A stretch of 64,000 nucleotides of DNA from Pelobium manganitolerans (GCF_003609575.1 NZ_MBTA01000004.1:62001-126000); one strand, 5' to 3'. Positions 20,872-31,015 are shown, counted from the first letter of the stretch. A program made the numbers and translations. The notes: generated from the sequence alone by a model not told the origin.

Positions 20872-22911
20872 TTAATCGTAGAAGTTCCAGCGCACACCAA
20901 ATTTGGCCAAACGGTAAGGCATAGGATAGCGGTTTACGGTGTAGTAACCTTTGCTAAATAAACCTTCATTAATATAATCGTAACGCAAAAATAAGTTGGC
21001 TCGTTTCCAATTGGTTCTAATCCAAACATCAACAACTGGGTAAGTATCAAATTTCACATCGTCTTTGCGGTAAAACTGCCCAATTGCGGGCGCATAAGAA
21101 GGGGCGTTGTAATTGCTAAAATATCTTAAATCGAAGCCAAACTCGGTTTTTAGCACTTTAAAAAAATCTTGGTGCATATAAAAACTATGGAAAGTGTAAA
21201 CCTCTGGCGTCATTAGAACACTTTCAAAATCCGTTTTTTGATACACTAAAAAGTTTTCGGAAGTAAATTTTCCGAATTTAAAATCCTTACGTAAACTCAG
21301 CTTCAGCAAATTGATGTTGCTGGCAACCTGCGTAGGGTAGGCGTCGCCGTCTGTCCCTTCGCTAAAATACAAGTAGTTGTTTAGCAGATAGTAAGAAGCC
21401 TTTGCCGCAAAGTGGTATTTGGGAATAAGATAACTAAAAGAAAGATTTTGTGTTTTTATCTTGTTAAAAGATAGGTTCCAAAGGTAATGGTTGGTCACTT
21501 GGCGCTCATAAACCAAAGAAGGACTTTGGTTTTGCGAATAGGCTTCCAATAAAACGCTGCCTATTCTGTTGCCTAATTTAATTTCCGAGCTGGCTTGGTA
21601 CAAAAAATCGCCAAAATTACGGCCCTGTACAATTTGCTGAATGTTAACGTTCAAATTTGCTTTGTCGCTAAAGCTATATTCGGCATCCCCTTTAAGGGTG
21701 ATGTTCTGAAAGCTGGTGTCGAAATTATACTGCTGGTAGGTGTAATAATCATGCGCAATACCGGCGGTTACTTTTAGCTCGTTACGTAAAAAAGAGAGAC
21801 TCTTTCCGCGTAGGTAAAAGCTGTAGCTAAACTCATTGTTTAAATGTTTTAAATAAGTGCTATCTGCTGTTTTGCTAGAGTCGGTGTAGATGTAATAATG
21901 CTTTAATAAGCCAGAGGCGTCGTATCCATCGTTCTGAAAAAAATACTTTTGCGTATTGTAGGCAATTTTATAGCCCACGCGTTGCGTAGGTAAAACTGTT
22001 GAGTTGGAATCGAGGCTTTTTTGTTTGCCGATGTTAAAATATTGTTGCAGATATAAGGTGTTATTGCGGTTGTTGCGTTTGGCGGTATTTAGGCGTGCGG
22101 CTTCATATTCGGGATCTACCCTTGTGCTTACCGTAAACACCGAATCGTTAAGGATAGAGCCGTTTTCGTAGCCTTTCAAATTGTTGAAGGTGGCGTTGGC
22201 CAGCATGGTGTACCTTTTATTTGGTGATTGATACCAGCTCCACAAAGACGCATTCAAATGGTTGGCCACCAGCGCGTCTGCACGGCGGTTTGGTGCACCA
22301 TAATAAGCCCTGGAGCCTAATTTTGCAAAACTTGCACCCACATTCCAGTTGGGTTTAACGTTTTGGGTATGGATAACATGAAACTGTTGCTCCGTTGCAC
22401 GTCCGAAGGCTGGGTTTTCAAAATAAAGCTCTGTATACTGGGTACGTGCTTGGTAGTATTTAATGTCTTCGGGTTTTAATAAATAACGGTCGTAATAATG
22501 ATAGCCTACATCAAAGCCGATGGTTTTTGCAGGTTCAAAAAGCAGGTTGCGGTACGAAAGGCCGTTTAAGCCCAAATTCATAGTGGGGTGTTCTGGCAAA
22601 TCCAAAATACGGTAGCGGTGGAAATCGTTTGTGCTGGTATCTAGCAGAAATAAACGGTTACTGTCTGTTAAAAATTCGGCTTTGGTGTACTTGATATAGG
22701 TGGCGTTGTACACCACCGAATCGCGTTTTGAATCTAGTTTTGCACGTAAAGAATCAATGTTTTCTTCGCCACGCTCGCCTTCTTCGTCGCTATTGTTCCC
22801 TTCCCGTTGTTGCCTTTCAAACTCGCCGTCTTGAGGTATACGGCGTTGCAACTGCGCAAAAGTTTGGGAAGCAAAAAAACAGAGCGTTAAAATCAAAAAG
22901 TACTTCTTCAA
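20872..22911 (-). CDS. putative porin (outer-membrane beta-barrel)
   Basis: A 679-residue outer-membrane protein with a signal peptide ending SQTFAQ (about residue 19) and a charged linker (REGNNSDEEGERGEENIDSL). A long series of alternating aromatic beta-strands ends in FGVRWNFYD, a terminal aromatic strand suited for BAM recognition. It resembles the 'putative porin' family of Bacteroidota. The solute is unknown. It lies 3 bp downstream of the purine nucleoside phosphorylase gene and is co-transcribed with lpxK and PNP, though a nucleoside-uptake role is only a suggestion from that neighbour. Confidence 0.82.
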   Translation of the reverse strand: MKKYFLILTLCFFASQTFAQLQRRIPQDGEFERQQREGNNSDEEGERGEENIDSLRAKLDSKRDSVVYNATYIKYTKAEFLTDSNRLFLLDTSTNDFHRYRILDLPEHPTMNLGLNGLSYRNLLFEPAKTIGFDVGYHYYDRYLLKPEDIKYYQARTQYTELYFENPAFGRATEQQFHVIHTQNVKPNWNVGASFAKLGSRAYYGAPNRRADALVANHLNASLWSWYQSPNKRYTMLANATFNNLKGYENGSILNDSVFTVSTRVDPEYEAARLNTAKRNNRNNTLYLQQYFNIGKQKSLDSNSTVLPTQRVGYKIAYNTQKYFFQNDGYDASGLLKHYYIYTDSSKTADSTYLKHLNNEFSYSFYLRGKSLSFLRNELKVTAGIAHDYYTYQQYNFDTSFQNITLKGDAEYSFSDKANLNVNIQQIVQGRNFGDFLYQASSEIKLGNRIGSVLLEAYSQNQSPSLVYERQVTNHYLWNLSFNKIKTQNLSFSYLIPKYHFAAKASYYLLNNYLYFSEGTDGDAYPTQVASNINLLKLSLRKDFKFGKFTSENFLVYQKTDFESVLMTPEVYTFHSFYMHQDFFKVLKTEFGFDLRYFSNYNAPSYAPAIGQFYRKDDVKFDTYPVVDVWIRTNWKRANLFLRYDYINEGLFSKGYYTVNRYPMPYRLAKFGVRWNFYD

Positions 22912-22914
22912 AAC

Positions 22915-23730
22915 CTATAAATGTAAAATCAGCTCTTTTAAAATATTGGTTAACTTGGGTTCTGCCTCGCTTGCCACTTTGATGATTTCCTCTACAGAAA
23001 CAGGTTGTAAAGTTTCTGGAAAGCCCTCATCTGTTAAAACCGAGATGGCAAAAACCGGCAAGCCCATGTGGTTGGCCACAATTACCTCCGGCACGGTACT
23101 CATACCTACTGCATCGCCGCCAATAATACGCAAGTACCTATACTCGGCACGCGTTTCTAAATTTGGTCCCGTAACCGATACATAAACGCCCGTATGGCAG
23201 GTTGTATTTTGTTTTTTGGCAATGGCACAGGCTTTTTCTATTAAATTTACATTATAGGGCCTGCTCATATCCGGAAAGCGTGGACCTAATTCGTCGTAAT
23301 TAGTGCCAATTAGCGGATTATCCGGCTGTAAATTGATATGGTCTTCAATAATCATTAAGTCGCCTTTACGGTACGATGGATTTAGCGCGCCACTGGCATT
23401 GGAAACAAAAAGCTGACTGATGCCCAACATTTTTAAAACCCTCACCGGAAAAGTAATCTGTTTCATGTTGTAGCCTTCGTAATAGTGCAGGCGGCCTTGC
23501 ATGGCCACTACTTTTTTACCAGCTAGCTCTCCAAAAATCAATTTACCCGAGTGGAACTCTAATGTGGAGATTGGAAAATTTGGAATGTTGGCATACATCA
23601 ATTGATGTTTAACTTCTATTTCGGAAACTAGGCCTCCTAACCCTGTACCTAAAATAATTCCTATTTCTGGTTCAAAATCGCCTATGCGATGTTTGATGTA
23701 ACTTATTGCTTCGCTAATTAATTTCAGCAT
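22915..23730 (-). CDS. punA: purine-nucleoside phosphorylase (trimeric type)
   Basis: A 271-residue enzyme cleaving purine nucleosides with phosphate to base plus (deoxy)ribose 1-phosphate in purine salvage. The motifs are GIILGTGLGGL (phosphate loop), the HSGKLIFG and MQGRLHYYEGY segments, VSNASGALNP, and VTGPNLETRAEYR with the purine-binding region ending GMSTVPEVIVANH. This is the low-molecular-mass PNP family. The gene overlaps lpxK by 17 bp and precedes the porin gene by 3 bp. Confidence 0.95.
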   Translation of the reverse strand: MLKLISEAISYIKHRIGDFEPEIGIILGTGLGGLVSEIEVKHQLMYANIPNFPISTLEFHSGKLIFGELAGKKVVAMQGRLHYYEGYNMKQITFPVRVLKMLGISQLFVSNASGALNPSYRKGDLMIIEDHINLQPDNPLIGTNYDELGPRFPDMSRPYNVNLIEKACAIAKKQNTTCHTGVYVSVTGPNLETRAEYRYLRIIGGDAVGMSTVPEVIVANHMGLPVFAISVLTDEGFPETLQPVSVEEIIKVASEAEPKLTNILKELILHL

Positions 23731-24766
23731 ATTCCTTAATCAAATGGTTAAACGCTTCGCCCTCGTTAAACAAAAAAACAACTTCAATTGGCCATTGGTA
23801 AACAGGTAAAGCCCTTAGTTCGGCAAATTTATCTGTTTTAAGCCGCACAGCATCTTTTTCTGTGGTAATAATTATTTTCTTGTCAGAAGCTATCGCATCA
23901 AAAGCTTCTACAAGTTTACGTATATTTTTATCGCTAAACTGATGATGATCTGCATAGCGGTGGTGGGCAATGTTTGGCGTGTACGATAATAGGTTTTGAT
24001 ATAATGGCTCTGGCTTTGCAATACCGGTTAAAAGCAATACATGCCAATCATCTGTAATGAGTTCTTTTGGAAGTTTCTCGGCGGTAAACACGTTATTTAA
24101 ACTGCTAGCATAGGCAAGCGCAGAAAAAAAGAGTTTTTGATGCGGGTAAGGCGCTAAGATATTTTTAATAGATTGCCTTTCTTCTGCACTTAAATTTTGG
24201 GGGCATTTGCTTGCAATTAAAACCTGGGCCCTTTTACGCCCCGAGAAAGTTTCTCTATAATTTCCGGCAGGCAATAAAAATCTCGGTTTGTTTATCTGAT
24301 GATAATTAAATAGCAGCAAGCTTAGCCCGGGTTTTACCGCGCGATGCTGATAGGCATCATCCATCAAAATTAAGTTGTGCGTTTGTCGAATTTTTTTTAT
24401 CCCTGCAACGCGGTTTTCGCAAACAGCTACACCAATGTTTTTAAACTTCTGTGCCATTTGTAAAGGTTCGTCGCCCGTGTTTGAGGCATCATCATTGGGT
24501 TTTACCCATAAAAAACCCTTGGTTTTTCGGCCGTAACCCCGGCTTAGCGTTGCCAGTTTATGGTCGTTTTTTAAAAGTTTAATCAGGTACTCCACCATCG
24601 GAGTTTTGCCAGAACCGCCCACTTCTAAATTCCCGACAGAGATAATGGGCAAGTTGAAGCTGTAGCTTTTAAACCAGCCCCAATCGTAGAACTTATTGCG
24701 GATAAAAACGATAAGACCGTAAACGAGGGAAAAGGGGAGGAGCAGTTGGCGTAGGACTTGAAGCAT
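23714..24766 (-). CDS. lpxK: tetraacyldisaccharide 4'-kinase
   Basis: A 350-residue inner-membrane-associated kinase that adds the 4'-phosphate to the lipid A precursor disaccharide. An N-terminal hydrophobic helix (about 8-22) is followed by the P-loop GNLEVGGSGKTPMVEYL and LSRGYGRKTKGF. The DDAYQHRAVKPGLSLLL motif and GIAKPEPLY, HHRYADHHQFSDKNI are family-specific. It is the first gene of the lpxK-PNP-porin operon. Confidence 0.95.
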   Translation of the reverse strand: MLQVLRQLLLPFSLVYGLIVFIRNKFYDWGWFKSYSFNLPIISVGNLEVGGSGKTPMVEYLIKLLKNDHKLATLSRGYGRKTKGFLWVKPNDDASNTGDEPLQMAQKFKNIGVAVCENRVAGIKKIRQTHNLILMDDAYQHRAVKPGLSLLLFNYHQINKPRFLLPAGNYRETFSGRKRAQVLIASKCPQNLSAEERQSIKNILAPYPHQKLFFSALAYASSLNNVFTAEKLPKELITDDWHVLLLTGIAKPEPLYQNLLSYTPNIAHHRYADHHQFSDKNIRKLVEAFDAIASDKKIIITTEKDAVRLKTDKFAELRALPVYQWPIEVVFLFNEGEAFNHLIKEYAEIN

Positions 24767-24827
24767 AATAATCTTCGAAGTTACAAAAAAGTAGACGAAG
24801 GAATTTGGGTTTGGTAACCAACAAAAA

Positions 24828-24851
24828 AGCCCTCCATTTTACTGAAGGGCT
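24828..24851 (-). terminator. terminator of asd
   Basis: AGCCCT and AGGGCT arms, with one internal mismatch extended by CA/TG, lead into a T run on the minus strand, 20 bp after the asd stop. Confidence 0.8.
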
Positions 24852-24870
24852 CAATTACTATTTTAAGAAA

Positions 24871-25866
24871 CTATCCTATCAAATTCTTGTCTAACAAATA
24901 TTCGGCAATTTGTACCGCATTTGTAGCGGCTCCTTTTCTCAAATTATCTGCTACGCACCACATATTCAAAGTGTTTGCTTGCGATTCATCTCTGCGGATA
25001 CGGCCTACAAAAACCTCGTCTTTTTCATGTGCATCTTTTGGCATCGGATATTGTGCGTTTGTAGGGTCATCAACCACTATTACACCTTTTGTAGCCTCTA
25101 ATAATTCGCGAACTTTGGCCAAATCAAAATCTTTCTCAAACTCGATGTTTAAGGCCTCAGAGTGCCCGCCCATTACCGGGATACGCACTGTAGTTGCAGT
25201 AACTGCAATGCTATCATCACCCATGATTTTTTTGGTTTCCAAAATCATTTTCATTTCCTCTTTGGTGTATCCGTTATCTTGGAAAACATCAATCTGAGGG
25301 ATAACATTCAAATCAATAGGGTAAGCGTAAGCCATTGGCCCGTCGGTAATGCCTTTACGTTCATTCATTAACTGCTCTACAGCTTTTACGCCTGTGCCAG
25401 TAACAGATTGATACGTAGAAACCACTACTCTTTTTATTTTATAGGCTTCATGCAATGGCTTTAAGGCCACTACCATTTGTACGGTAGAGCAGTTTGGGTT
25501 CGCAATTATTTTATCTTCTGCGGTTAATACATCGGCATTAACTTCTGGCACTACCAATTTTTTGGTTGGGTCCATGCGCCAGGCAGATGAATTATCAATA
25601 ACGGTAGTGCCTACTTCTGCAAATTTCGGAGCTTGTTCTGTTGAGGTGCTGCCGCCGGCAGAAAATAAAGCTACATCAGGACGCATTGCAATGGCCTCTT
25701 CTACAGTTACAACCTTGTACTTTTTTCCCTTGAAATCAATTTCTTTGCCCTTGCTTTTTGCTGAGGCAACAGGAATTAACTCGGTAACTGGGAAATTGCG
25801 CTCTGCTAAAACTTTTAACATCACCGTGCCTACTAGCCCGGTTGCGCCTACAACTGCAACTTTCAT
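24871..25866 (-). CDS. asd: aspartate-semialdehyde dehydrogenase
   Basis: A 331-residue NADPH-dependent enzyme converting aspartyl phosphate to aspartate semialdehyde, the branch point to lysine/diaminopimelate, threonine and methionine. It has the cofactor motif VGATGLVGTVML, the catalytic Cys in ANPNCSTVQM, the substrate-binding SVTGTGVKAVEQL and the catalytic His in RIPVMGGHSEA. It is transcribed alone, divergently from the lamin-tail gene, and ends in a terminator. Confidence 0.97.
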   Translation of the reverse strand: MKVAVVGATGLVGTVMLKVLAERNFPVTELIPVASAKSKGKEIDFKGKKYKVVTVEEAIAMRPDVALFSAGGSTSTEQAPKFAEVGTTVIDNSSAWRMDPTKKLVVPEVNADVLTAEDKIIANPNCSTVQMVVALKPLHEAYKIKRVVVSTYQSVTGTGVKAVEQLMNERKGITDGPMAYAYPIDLNVIPQIDVFQDNGYTKEEMKMILETKKIMGDDSIAVTATTVRIPVMGGHSEALNIEFEKDFDLAKVRELLEATKGVIVVDDPTNAQYPMPKDAHEKDEVFVGRIRRDESQANTLNMWCVADNLRKGAATNAVQIAEYLLDKNLIG

Positions 25867-25930
25867 GGTTGTGAACTGATTTTTAAGTAATTAATAATTA
25901 ATATATTGTGTTTGTATTAATGCCGCAAAT

Positions 25931-28543
25931 ATGGGAAAGTTTTTACTGTTTTTTAACCTATTTATAGTAAATATTGCTTTATGTCAAGTGAATGACAACT
26001 TCAGCGACGGTGATTTTACGCAGAATCCGGCTTGGCAGGCTGATGCGACTACCAACTTTGCAGTAAATAATGGGCAATTGCAATCCAACAGCACTACCGC
26101 AAACAGCAGTTTTTATATCTCAACCGAGAACAGTTTAGCAAGCGCCTGCTCTTGGGAGTTTGATGTGAATTTGAAGTTTGCAACCTCGGGCAATAACTAC
26201 GTGGATGTTTACCTTATTAGCAACAATGCTAACCTTAAAAGCACAAATCTCAACGGTTATTTTGTGCGTATAGGCGATACATCAGACGAGGTTTCGCTAT
26301 ACAAGCGCTCAGGTACAACGTCTTCATCCCTGAAATTGATTGATGGCCGAGACGGTTCTGTTTATAGCTCATCAAATAACAACTTTAAATTTCGGATAAG
26401 CAGAGGCGCAGATGGCCTTTTTACGTTGGAAAGAGACAGCACCGGGACCGGCAATAACTTTGTAGCAGAAGGAACGGTTTTAGACAACACATTTGCCAGT
26501 ACTGTAGCTTTCGGTTTTTATGTGCAGCAGTCCACAGCTTCTTTTTTCCAGAAACATTTTTTTGATAACATACTTATTAAAACGGTAGTTCCGGATACCA
26601 CCCCGCCCTCGCTCGCCAAAACAAGTGTTGCTTCGGATGGCAAACAGCTTACGCTCGATTTTGACGAAGCGCTTGATGCCCTTACAGCAAAAAATACCGG
26701 TAATTACCTGGTTATGCCGGGTAGCATTGTACCAACGGATGCAACTGTTAATGGCAGTGCTGTTGTTTTATCGCTCGGCAATCAGTTGGGCACTGGAACC
26801 TACACCCTCAATTTTTCGGGTATAAAAGACTTAAAAGGAAATGTTGCATCGGCACAAACAGCAAGCTTTACCTACAAACGCCCTTATTTGCCTAAGTATA
26901 ACGACATTGTTATCAATGAAATTTTTCCAGATCCATCGCCACAAATAGATTTACCTACCAGCGAGTTTGTAGAACTTTGGAACCGGAGCAATGAAGATAT
27001 TTCGCTGAAAGGCTTTAAATATAAAGACGCCGCAAGCACTTATACTTTTGCAGATGATAGCATTAAGGCTGGCGAATATGTGATACTTTGCGCAATGGCC
27101 GATGTTTCAAACTATTTGCCTTTCGGCCGAGTGATAGGGTTGGGCACCTGGCCATCTTTAAATAACGGTTCTGATAGCCTAAAGCTGTTAAGCCCTAGCG
27201 GTGACTTGATAAGCGCAGTAAATCATCAAAATACTTGGTACAAAGATGAAAATAAGAGGTCCGGCGGTTGGACATTAGAGCTGATTGATCCTGAATCATT
27301 TTGCAAGCCGTCGCAAAATTATACAGCAAGTGTAGATGCTAGCGGAGGCACGCCCGGGCGCGTAAATTCAACTTATTTAAGCAATAAAACGCTTGAGCCT
27401 TTGCAGTTGGTAAGTGTAGCACTACAAGATAGCGTCACGTTAATTCTTACATTTAACAGGGGTTTAGATAGTTTGCAGGCATCGCTCCCAAGCCACTACA
27501 ATTTGAATAACGGAATTGGTGAACCCGCTGTTGTTACGCCGATAGCACCAAATTTTAATTTAGTAGAACTAAGCTATGCTGAACCTTTGGGCACTAATAA
27601 AACATATAGCTTAACCGTGAACAACCTTAACGATTGCGGAACTGCTGTTTTGGCTGAAGCTAAAAAAGAATTTATCGTTCCGGGAAAAATAGAAATCGGC
27701 GATGTGTTAATCAGTGAAATACTATTTAATCCGAAAGCCGGTGGAGTTGATTTTGTGGAGATTTATAATGCTTCGGATAAAATTCTGGATTTTAAAGATT
27801 TACGTATTGCTACTTTGGCCAACAACAAAGATTCTTTGGTCAGCATCAAAGCTGTAAGTAGTGCCAGTTTGTTTTTTGAGCCTAAAACTTACTGGGTGCT
27901 TAGCGCAAATCCAGATTCTGTGAAGGCACAGTATTTTACGGCACACCCCAATCGTTTTGTAAAATTGGCTAGTTTGCCAGCTTTTGCTGATGATAAAGGT
28001 GTGGTAGTTTTGCTAAACAGAGAAGGCAAGTTAGAGCAGTTTGCCTACAATAAAAACATGCACTTTGCTTTGTTGAAAGATGTGGAAGGTGTTTCTTTAG
28101 AGCGTGTCAGTTTTATAAAACCTACCGATGCTGCGGGAAATTTCCGCTCGGCAACGGCTGCATCCAGCTATGCTACGCCCGCTGACGAAAATTCGCAGCG
28201 CACACCTGGTTTCGCCTTATCCAATGAAGCCGTTTTTTTGCCTTCAAAGAGTTTTTCTCCGGATAATGACGGTTTTGAAGATTTACTGACTATCCATTAC
28301 AAATTTGCGGAAGCCGGAAAAGTAGCGAACGTGAGTATTTATGATGACCAAGGGAAACAGGTTAAAAAATTGGTGAGCAACCAAACTTTAAATGCCGATG
28401 GGCAGTGGGTTTGGGACGGATTTACCGAAAACAACAGATTGGCAAAAACCGGCATCTATGTTTTTTATATCGAAATTTTTGAACTAAATGGGAGGGTAGA
28501 GAAATTCAAGAAAACAGCTGTGCTGGCTTCAAAGCTAAATTAA
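25931..28543 (+). CDS. lamin-tail-domain surface protein with gliding-type C-terminal domain
   Basis: An 870-residue secreted protein. A signal peptide (about 1-19, IALCQ) is followed by a concanavalin-like module (20-215). A Big_5/SbsA-like Ig domain (about 220-310, PPSLAKTSVASDGKQLTLDFDEALD) follows, then a first lamin-tail domain (about 318-480, NDIVINEIFPDPSPQIDLPTSEFVELWNRS in parts), a second Ig-like region, and a second lamin-tail domain (about 590-740, GDVLISEILFNPKAGGVDFVEIYNAS). The end (FSPDNDGFEDLLTIHYKF to the last strand KKTAVLASKLN) looks like an FlgD/CHU_C-type domain used in type IX secretion. The cargo role is unknown; surface or extracellular DNA binding has been suggested for lamin-tail proteins but is not shown here. 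A terminator follows. Confidence 0.85.
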   Translation: MGKFLLFFNLFIVNIALCQVNDNFSDGDFTQNPAWQADATTNFAVNNGQLQSNSTTANSSFYISTENSLASACSWEFDVNLKFATSGNNYVDVYLISNNANLKSTNLNGYFVRIGDTSDEVSLYKRSGTTSSSLKLIDGRDGSVYSSSNNNFKFRISRGADGLFTLERDSTGTGNNFVAEGTVLDNTFASTVAFGFYVQQSTASFFQKHFFDNILIKTVVPDTTPPSLAKTSVASDGKQLTLDFDEALDALTAKNTGNYLVMPGSIVPTDATVNGSAVVLSLGNQLGTGTYTLNFSGIKDLKGNVASAQTASFTYKRPYLPKYNDIVINEIFPDPSPQIDLPTSEFVELWNRSNEDISLKGFKYKDAASTYTFADDSIKAGEYVILCAMADVSNYLPFGRVIGLGTWPSLNNGSDSLKLLSPSGDLISAVNHQNTWYKDENKRSGGWTLELIDPESFCKPSQNYTASVDASGGTPGRVNSTYLSNKTLEPLQLVSVALQDSVTLILTFNRGLDSLQASLPSHYNLNNGIGEPAVVTPIAPNFNLVELSYAEPLGTNKTYSLTVNNLNDCGTAVLAEAKKEFIVPGKIEIGDVLISEILFNPKAGGVDFVEIYNASDKILDFKDLRIATLANNKDSLVSIKAVSSASLFFEPKTYWVLSANPDSVKAQYFTAHPNRFVKLASLPAFADDKGVVVLLNREGKLEQFAYNKNMHFALLKDVEGVSLERVSFIKPTDAAGNFRSATAASSYATPADENSQRTPGFALSNEAVFLPSKSFSPDNDGFEDLLTIHYKFAEAGKVANVSIYDDQGKQVKKLVSNQTLNADGQWVWDGFTENNRLAKTGIYVFYIEIFELNGRVEKFKKTAVLASKLN

Positions 28544-28578
28544 AACGGGAACGCGTTTTAAGGTCGCATTCCCGTTTT
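28542..28578 (+). terminator. terminator after lamin-tail gene
   Basis: AAAACGGGAA (28542-28551) and TTCCCGTTTT (28569-28578) form a 10-bp stem, extendable past one mismatch, right after the stop codon. Confidence 0.85.
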
Positions 28579-28748
28579 ATAAACAAACTTTAAAAAGCCT
28601 GGTAATAAGCGTACAAATTCTCTAACTATTTTCATGAGGCGTATAATTTACCGCGCAAAGGTATAGTTTTCATTTTTATTTTAAACGATATTTTTTATAA
28701 TATTTTTTGTTTCGAGAAAATAAAAGCGTGTTTACGAAAACATCTCCC

Positions 28749-29144
28749 CTATTTGACCCTCAGCCACGTTTTTGACTTCCCGAAAAAAGCAATAGTAGCG
28801 GTAGATTTTATTTCGTTTGGGCCTAGCATCTCAATTTTTCCTTTCAAACTCAAATCTTTCGTAGGTATTTCTACGGTGCCACGCCACTCGTCGTCATCGT
28901 AAATAAAGTTTTTCATAATCACCATCCCCGGTTCTAGGCGGTTTTCTTTTGTGCTTAAGTTTTCTTTTATCTTACCAAAATATTCGCTTTTGATTTTATA
29001 AATGTAGATGGTTTTGTTGCCATCTTTTTCTTTCCATGTGCCTAAAATAGCATCGGCCTTTGGTTCTTGTAAAGCCGTCATCAAAATAAATAACGGCAAT
29101 GCAACTGCAATTAAGCCCATTTTTAAAATGCTTTGCTGTTTCAT
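28749..29144 (-). CDS. DUF2147 domain protein, exported
   Basis: A 131-residue protein with a hydrophobic N-terminal signal (about 8-25) and the DUF2147 pattern: ILGTWKEKDGNKTIYIYKIKSEYFGKI, then RLEPGMVIMKNFIYDDDEWRGTVEIPTKDLSLKGKIEMLGPN (in parts) and a final GKSKTWLRVK. The fold is a small lipocalin-like barrel in the periplasm or outer membrane. The function is unknown. It stands alone, flanked by about 205 bp and 236 bp of AT-rich non-coding DNA in which I see nothing beyond the terminator of the lamin-tail gene. Confidence 0.8.
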   Translation of the reverse strand: MKQQSILKMGLIAVALPLFILMTALQEPKADAILGTWKEKDGNKTIYIYKIKSEYFGKIKENLSTKENRLEPGMVIMKNFIYDDDEWRGTVEIPTKDLSLKGKIEMLGPNEIKSTATIAFFGKSKTWLRVK

Positions 29145-29380
29145 TTTTAGTATTTTTTAGTGATGAAATTGCGCCATGTTTATGTTAAATAAACTGGTGG
29201 CTATTCATCTTTTTTATAAGTAGGTGTGCGGTTATCAAATTTAAATTGACGTTACCCGCGATAATGTTTTCCTGTAAATTACAGTCTGTTTTCAAAAATG
29301 ATGCAAAAGTTGTAAATCAACACGTATTTAACGCGTTTTTATGGAAAACGTGTGCAATAAATAGCAGCAAGGAATTAGCC

Positions 29381-31015
29381 TTAATTGCTGTCTAAGAAAG
29401 GGTAGCGGTAATCTGTAGGCGGGTCAAAAGTTTCTTTAACCGTACGGGGCGAAACCCACCTTAGCAGATTTACCATTGCGCCGGCCTTATCATTAGTGCC
29501 CGATTTGCGCGCGCCGCCAAAAGGCTGTTGGCCAACCACCGCGCCGGTACATTTATCATTGATGTAAAAATTGCCTGCTGCGTTTTTTAGTTTTTCTGAC
29601 GCTTGCGCGATAGCAAGGCGATCTTGCGCGAAAACAGAACCAGTTAGGGCATAAATTGAGGTATGGTCTATAACCGTAAGCATGTCTTCAAAATCCTCAT
29701 CGTCATAAACATAAATGCTTAAAACCGGACCAAAAATTTCTTCGCACATGGTTTTGTAATATGGGTCTTGTGTTAAAATAACGGTAGGCTCTACAAAATA
29801 GCCGATGCTTTTGTCGCAATTGCCACCGTAAATAATTTCTGCTTCATCATCATTGGCAACTTCACTTAAATAGCTCGCAACTTTGTCAAAAGATTTTTCA
29901 TCAATAACGGCATTTATGAAGTTGCTAAAATCTGTCGGCGGTCCCATTTTTATAGTGGAAAGGTCGTTCAGTAGCTTGTTTTTAATGGCTGCCCAAAGCG
30001 ATGCCGGAATGTAAGCCCTGGAAGCCGCCGAACATTTTTGGCCTTGGTACTCAAAAGCGCCGCGCAGTAAAGCTGTGCTTGCGGCTTGCCAATCGGCAGA
30101 TGGATGCAGCAATATAAAATCTTTTCCGCCTGTTTCGCCAACAATGCGCGGGTAACTTTTATACAAATGGATGTGGTTTCCAATTGTTTTCCAGATTTCT
30201 TGGAACACATTTGTTGAGCCTGTAAAATGGATGCCTGCAAAGTCGGGATGTTTAAAAACAACATCGCCCACTTGGGGACCATCCGCATAAATCAGATTGA
30301 TGACACCCGGAGGCAAGCCAGCTTCCAACAAAACCTGCATAATTAAATCTGCAGCAAAAATTTGTGTATCGGCCGGTTTCCATACAACTACGTTGCCCAT
30401 CATCGCGCAAGCACAAGGCAAATTGCCGGCTATGGCAGTGAAATTAAAAGGCGTAAGCGCAAAAACGAAACCTTCCAGGGGACGTTGCTCTGTACGGTTC
30501 CAAACGCCACCGGCAGATATTGGAGGTTGCTGGGCATAAATTTCGGCCATGTAGTGCACGTTAAATCGCAAAAAATCTATCAGCTCGCAAGCCGAATCAA
30601 TTTCTGCCTGATAAGCATTTTTAGACTGGCCCAGCATGGTACGCGCATTTAACCGATAGCGGTACTTGGTAGAAATAAGTTCCGCTGCTTTTAAAAATAC
30701 GGACGCACGGTGTTCCCAAGGCATTTCTTCCCATGTTTTCTTTGCGTCCAAGGCGGCTTTTATAGCTAAGGTAGCATGAGTGCCGTCTCCATAATTGCAA
30801 TAAGCCAAAACCTGCTGGTGCCGGTGCGGTGCCACGATAGGCTTTTTAACATCTGTGCTTAACCTTTGTGCGCCAATGTACATGGGTATTTCGGTAGTTA
30901 CGTTCTGTTCGTCGGCCAAAGCATTCTCTAAATAAACACGTTCGGCAGAACCCGGAGTGTAATTGAGTGTTATTTCGTTAGAAGGTTGGGGAACTTTGAA
31001 AAATCCTTTGAGCAT
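29381..31015 (-). CDS. pruA: L-glutamate gamma-semialdehyde (1-pyrroline-5-carboxylate) dehydrogenase
   Basis: A 544-residue aldehyde dehydrogenase oxidising glutamate semialdehyde to glutamate in proline catabolism. The catalytic Glu is in IVGETGGKDF and the catalytic Cys in YQGQKCSAASRAYIP. FALTPFNFTAIAGNLP and GGARKSGTNDKAG are characteristic of the single-domain P5CDH group. Length matches that group. No proline dehydrogenase gene is next to it, so the pathway's first enzyme must be elsewhere. It is transcribed divergently from the nuclease gene. Confidence 0.95.
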   Translation of the reverse strand: MLKGFFKVPQPSNEITLNYTPGSAERVYLENALADEQNVTTEIPMYIGAQRLSTDVKKPIVAPHRHQQVLAYCNYGDGTHATLAIKAALDAKKTWEEMPWEHRASVFLKAAELISTKYRYRLNARTMLGQSKNAYQAEIDSACELIDFLRFNVHYMAEIYAQQPPISAGGVWNRTEQRPLEGFVFALTPFNFTAIAGNLPCACAMMGNVVVWKPADTQIFAADLIMQVLLEAGLPPGVINLIYADGPQVGDVVFKHPDFAGIHFTGSTNVFQEIWKTIGNHIHLYKSYPRIVGETGGKDFILLHPSADWQAASTALLRGAFEYQGQKCSAASRAYIPASLWAAIKNKLLNDLSTIKMGPPTDFSNFINAVIDEKSFDKVASYLSEVANDDEAEIIYGGNCDKSIGYFVEPTVILTQDPYYKTMCEEIFGPVLSIYVYDDEDFEDMLTVIDHTSIYALTGSVFAQDRLAIAQASEKLKNAAGNFYINDKCTGAVVGQQPFGGARKSGTNDKAGAMVNLLRWVSPRTVKETFDPPTDYRYPFLDSN

